This document shows, one piece after another, positions 5,791 to 7,596 of a stretch of DNA of 7,596 nt (the first letter of the stretch is position 1; each line of letters begins with the position of its first letter). The stretch comes from Candidatus Intestinimonas stercorigallinarum. Lineage in GTDB: Bacteria > Bacillota > Clostridia > Oscillospirales > Oscillospiraceae. Under the pieces are notes generated by a model. That model searched no databases, was not told the origin of the DNA, and saw only the letters and a program-made list of their open reading frames with translations. The stretch is taken from NCBI GenBank assembly GCA_019115345.1, contig DXDV01000071.1, positions 1 to 7,596 of the forward strand, written 5' to 3'. The position numbers were made by a program, and so were the translations under genes.

Positions 5791-6702
5791 GTCCTCCCCA
5801 TCCATCAGCCGCGCCATGTCCTCCGGCAGCGGACAGGTGAAGGTGAGCCTCTCCCCGGTGACGGGCTGGCGGACGGACAGCTCCGCCGAGTGGAGGGCGG
5901 GCCGGGGGATGAGGTCCCTGTCCTCCCTGCCGTAGAGGAAATCCCCCGCCAGGGAGCAGCCCAGATGGGCCATGTGGACCCGGATCTGGTGGGTCCGCCC
6001 CGTCTCCAGCGCCAGCCGCACCAAGACCCGGTCCCCCGCCCGCCGGAGGACCCGGTAATGGGTCCGGGCGGGCAGGCCGTCGGGCCGCACCGCCCGGGCC
6101 ACGATGGAGCCCTCCGCCATGCCGATGGGGGCGTCCACCGTCCCTTCCTCCGCCGCCGGTCCCCCCAGGCACACCGCCAGGTAGATCCGCCGGAACTGCG
6201 CCGTGTGGAGCTGGTTTTTCAGCACCTCCTGGGCGTGGGGATGCTTGGCGGCCACCATCAGTCCGGAGGTCCCCTTGTCCAGCCGGTGGACCGGGTGGAA
6301 GTCGGCCTCCACCCCGGTCCTGTCGTAATAGTCCAGCAGAAAATTCCCCACCGTATCGGAAAAGTGCCCCGCGCCCGGGTGGACCAGCACCCCGGGGGCC
6401 TTGTTGAGGACCAGCATGTCCCCGTCCTCGTAGACGATGTCCAGAGGTCCCGGGGCGGGGACCACCCCGCTGCGCCGCTCTGGGTCGGAGAGGCGGACCG
6501 TGAGCACCTGGCCCGGCTCCACCCGCCGGCTGGTAAAGACCCGCGTCCCGTCCAGCAGGATGCCGTCGTCCAGCCACTTGAGGCGCCGGATGACCGTGCC
6601 CGAAAGGCCCAGCTCCTTCCGCAGCAGGGTGTCCACCTTCTGCCCCGCCCGCTCCGGCGGCACCGTGAGGCTCACCCGCCGGATCTGCTTTTCTACGCCC
6701 AT
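5764..6702 (-). CDS. RluA/RluD-family rRNA pseudouridine synthase
   Basis: A 312-residue enzyme isomerising specific uridines to pseudouridine in RNA, most likely large-subunit rRNA. An N-terminal S4-like RNA-binding domain spans about residues 18-80, followed by the catalytic domain. Motif I HRLDKGTSGLMV (139-150) contains the catalytic aspartate D142; LNKAPGVLVHP (99-109) and ETGRTHQIRVHMAHLG (233-248) are the other hallmark segments. The ATG at 6702 is preceded by AGGAGG about 10 bases upstream, inside the last codons of the membrane-protein gene, so translation is probably coupled. It is the third gene of an operon after an XRE regulator and a membrane protein. The final residues 305-312 (GFFAFGSE) and the stop are encoded by a dispersed-repeat-like sequence, so the natural C-terminus was probably replaced. 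The family is certain; which uridine is modified cannot be said. Confidence 0.94.
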   Translation of the reverse strand: MGVEKQIRRVSLTVPPERAGQKVDTLLRKELGLSGTVIRRLKWLDDGILLDGTRVFTSRRVEPGQVLTVRLSDPERRSGVVPAPGPLDIVYEDGDMLVLNKAPGVLVHPGAGHFSDTVGNFLLDYYDRTGVEADFHPVHRLDKGTSGLMVAAKHPHAQEVLKNQLHTAQFRRIYLAVCLGGPAAEEGTVDAPIGMAEGSIVARAVRPDGLPARTHYRVLRRAGDRVLVRLALETGRTHQIRVHMAHLGCSLAGDFLYGREDRDLIPRPALHSAELSVRQPVTGERLTFTCPLPEDMARLMDGEDGFFAFGSE

Positions 6703-6706
6703 GGCG

Positions 6707-7129
6707 TCACATCCTCCTGGACCAGCGGGCCATGTTCACCAGCAGAAAGGCGTTGTGGAGGACGATGACCCCCGCGGTCAGGGCGATGAAGAGGTCATCC
6801 CCCGTCACCAGGGACGCCACGAAGGGCGCCCACAGCAGCCACCCCGTCCAGTACCAGCTGCCCTTCGCCGCCTTCTCCCGGATGGCCACGTTCCGCTCGT
6901 CGGTCTCGGCCAGGATCACCTCCGCCCGCTCCTTGGGGGAGAGGCGCCTGGTGATCCACCCCACGGCCAGGCCGGAGCCGCCCGCCCCCAGACAGGCGCC
7001 GCCGAAACCGCACAGCAGACCGTTGACCCAGTTGGGGACCCCCTCGTCCAGCCAGATGGCGGCGGCCAGCAGGGCGATGCCCCCCAGGAAGGCCGTCCAG
7101 GCCCCCGCTTTTTTCACGCGCTCTTTCAT
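6707..7129 (-). CDS. Small membrane protein with DERN motif (DUF2178-like), unknown function
   Basis: A 140-residue protein with two pairs of hydrophobic segments (about 10-27 and 34-58, then 92-108 and 112-132) joined by a charged cytoplasmic-type loop holding TDERNVAIREKAAKG (76-90). The DERN...KA pattern between two helix pairs is typical of small Firmicutes and archaeal membrane proteins grouped around DUF2178; this assignment is from memory of the pattern and is tentative. Its ATG overlaps the stop of the upstream XRE regulator by 4 bases (ATGA), with GAGGAGG just upstream, and its stop is 4 bases before the pseudouridine synthase start. Such membrane proteins are commonly encoded directly after a 65-70 residue XRE repressor, as here. 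The function is not known; a role in membrane stress or signalling to the repressor would be guesswork. Confidence 0.85.
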   Translation of the reverse strand: MKERVKKAGAWTAFLGGIALLAAAIWLDEGVPNWVNGLLCGFGGACLGAGGSGLAVGWITRRLSPKERAEVILAETDERNVAIREKAAKGSWYWTGWLLWAPFVASLVTGDDLFIALTAGVIVLHNAFLLVNMARWSRRM

Positions 7130-7329
7130 GTTGCATCCTCCTCAAACAAAAAGAGTTCCTCAATGGTCAGGCCGAAGTACCGGGCGATCTTGTGGGCCAG
7201 CAGCAGGGAGGCGTTGTACCGCCCGTTCTCCAGGGAGATGATGGTCTGCCGTGTGACCCCCACCGCCGCCCCCAACTCCTCCTGGGTGATCCGCCGCTCC
7301 CGCCGCAGCTGGGCGATCCGGTTTTGCAT
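7126..7329 (-). CDS. Small XRE-family transcriptional regulator
   Basis: A 67-residue protein that is nearly all helix-turn-helix. Residues 4-58 match the Cro/XRE domain, with TQEELGAAVGVTRQTIISLE at 15-34 and ENGRYNASLLLAHKIARYFG at 34-53, followed by TIEELFLFEED. This pattern is that of the short regulators paired with a membrane protein in Firmicutes. The ATG at 7329 has a strong AAGGAGG 7 bases upstream; an upstream in-frame ATG at 7383 has no such site and lies within the promoter, so it is rejected. It heads a three-gene operon and overlaps the membrane-protein gene by 4 bases. With no effector domain, it most likely represses its own promoter, where repeats flank the -35 and -10 boxes; the inducing signal is unknown. 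Confidence 0.92.
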   Translation of the reverse strand: MQNRIAQLRRERRITQEELGAAVGVTRQTIISLENGRYNASLLLAHKIARYFGLTIEELFLFEEDAT

Positions 7330-7358
7330 GGTCCGGCCTCCTTTTCGTGATGTATAGT

Positions 7359-7412
7359 TTATTTTACGTTTTAAGTATAGCACGCTTTACATCAATGTCA
7401 AGCTTATTTTAC
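7359..7412. promoter_or_regulatory. Candidate operator repeats flanking the operon promoter
   Basis: On the minus strand GTAAAATAA occurs at 7412-7404, two bases upstream of the -35 box, and again at 7367-7359, at the predicted transcription start. The copies are 45 bp apart in direct orientation. GATGTA/TACATC (7349-7354 and 7388-7393) forms an additional inverted pair around the -10 region. The placement suits a repressor site for the adjacent XRE protein; binding is inferred. Confidence 0.35.
7374..7401 (-). promoter_or_regulatory. Promoter of the XRE-membrane protein-pseudouridine synthase operon
   Basis: On the minus strand a perfect TTGACA (7401-7396) is followed after 16 bp by TATACT (7379-7374), predicting a start near 7367 and a leader of about 38 nt. 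No other clear promoter or terminator is seen before the pseudouridine synthase, so the three genes are probably co-transcribed. Confidence 0.7.
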
Positions 7413-7439
7413 AAATTTGAGGAAATTCCCGCCCCTTCG

Positions 7440-7468
7440 TTGCCAACCGTGGGAAAAGGCGGTATAAT
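7440..7468 (+). promoter_or_regulatory. Strong plus-strand promoter pointing off the right edge
   Basis: TTGCCA (7440-7445), a 17-bp spacer and a perfect TATAAT (7463-7468) predict a start near 7475. It drives a transcript whose first 120 or so bases are in the window and contain no convincing start codon with a ribosome binding site. It is divergent from the XRE operon promoter. Confidence 0.65.
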
Positions 7469-7474
7469 CATTTC

Positions 7475-7596
7475 CAAGAACCTGTATTCACAACCGGGGG
7501 ATGCGGTCTGGGCGAGGATCTTTCTCGTCAGACAAGGAAATGTTCCGCAGCCATACTGACGTATGGCAAGGGAAATGGACCCGGCGTGCAACGGTT
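7475..7596 (+). other. Structured transcript start: leader or non-coding RNA, partial
   Basis: Downstream of the promoter, three helices can be drawn. One is TGCGG 7502-7506 with CCGCA 7545-7549. It encloses a second of GTCTG-GCGAG 7506-7516 with CTCGT-CAGAC 7524-7533 (the base at 7506 can join only one of the two). The third is a perfect 7-bp hairpin GCCATAC/GTATGGC (7550-7556, 7561-7567; loop TGAC) stacked directly on the first. CAAGGAAATG and CAAGGGAAATGG repeat after two of the helices. No coding signal is seen. I could not match it to tmRNA, RNase P RNA, SRP RNA, T-box or the common riboswitches from memory; 6S RNA is possible but not demonstrated. The element runs off the window. Confidence 0.35.

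Noticed and set aside
5550..5801. A possible 83-residue minus-strand gene after the pseudouridine synthase
   Set aside because: Its sequence consists of translated hairpin, palindrome and tandem repeat DNA, overlaps the end of the synthase, and has no ribosome binding site.
7409..7591. A possible 60-residue minus-strand gene at the right edge, and a 70-residue plus-strand one at 7347-7559
   Set aside because: Neither has a ribosome binding site or recognisable domain. The first is antisense to the predicted structured transcript; the second runs through the XRE operon promoter.

Overview
The window looks like chromosome of a high-GC, Gram-positive-type gut Clostridium relative. The best guess is Oscillospiraceae, near Flavonifractor, Oscillibacter or Lawsonibacter. 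This rests on strong GGAGG-type ribosome binding sites, GC-rich codon third positions, AT-rich intergenic promoters with TTGACA/TATAAT-like boxes, and the flavour of the proteins (MoxR-DUF58 pair, a clostridial-type diaminopimelate decarboxylase, NCS2 uracil permease). The genus is inference. No rRNA, tRNA, transposase, phage gene or CRISPR array is visible.

Layout from left to right. (1) 1-1459, minus strand: a MoxR-type AAA+ ATPase followed, with a 4-base overlap, by the start of a DUF58 protein that runs off the left edge; the pair has its own promoter. (2) 1468-2710: a LysE/RhtB-family amino-acid exporter (minus) and a divergent XRE-cupin regulator (plus). They are separated by a 109-bp AT-rich region whose two promoters appear to face each other and overlap, with repeated ATATTG half-sites and small palindromes. 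(3) 2706-2760: a long hairpin shared by the convergent regulator and uracil permease genes. (4) 2831-4081, minus: a UraA-type uracil:proton symporter. (5) 4270-5553, plus: a diaminopimelate decarboxylase (last step of lysine synthesis), divergent from the permease and followed by a palindrome and an intrinsic terminator. (6) 5764-7401, minus: a tight three-gene operon of small XRE regulator, four-helix membrane protein and RluA/RluD-family pseudouridine synthase. The last eight codons and stop of the synthase lie in a dispersed-repeat-like sequence. (7) 7440-7596, plus: a very good sigma-70-type promoter pointing off the right edge, followed by a stretch able to form several hairpins but with no convincing coding sequence. 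It may be a leader or non-coding RNA.

Most of this is ordinary housekeeping and transport. I do not see a convincing new multi-gene system. The points most worth a second look are the interlocked promoter region between exporter and regulator, the repeat-derived tail of the pseudouridine synthase, the unidentified structured transcript at the right edge, and the XRE/membrane-protein pair transcribed together with a pseudouridine synthase.
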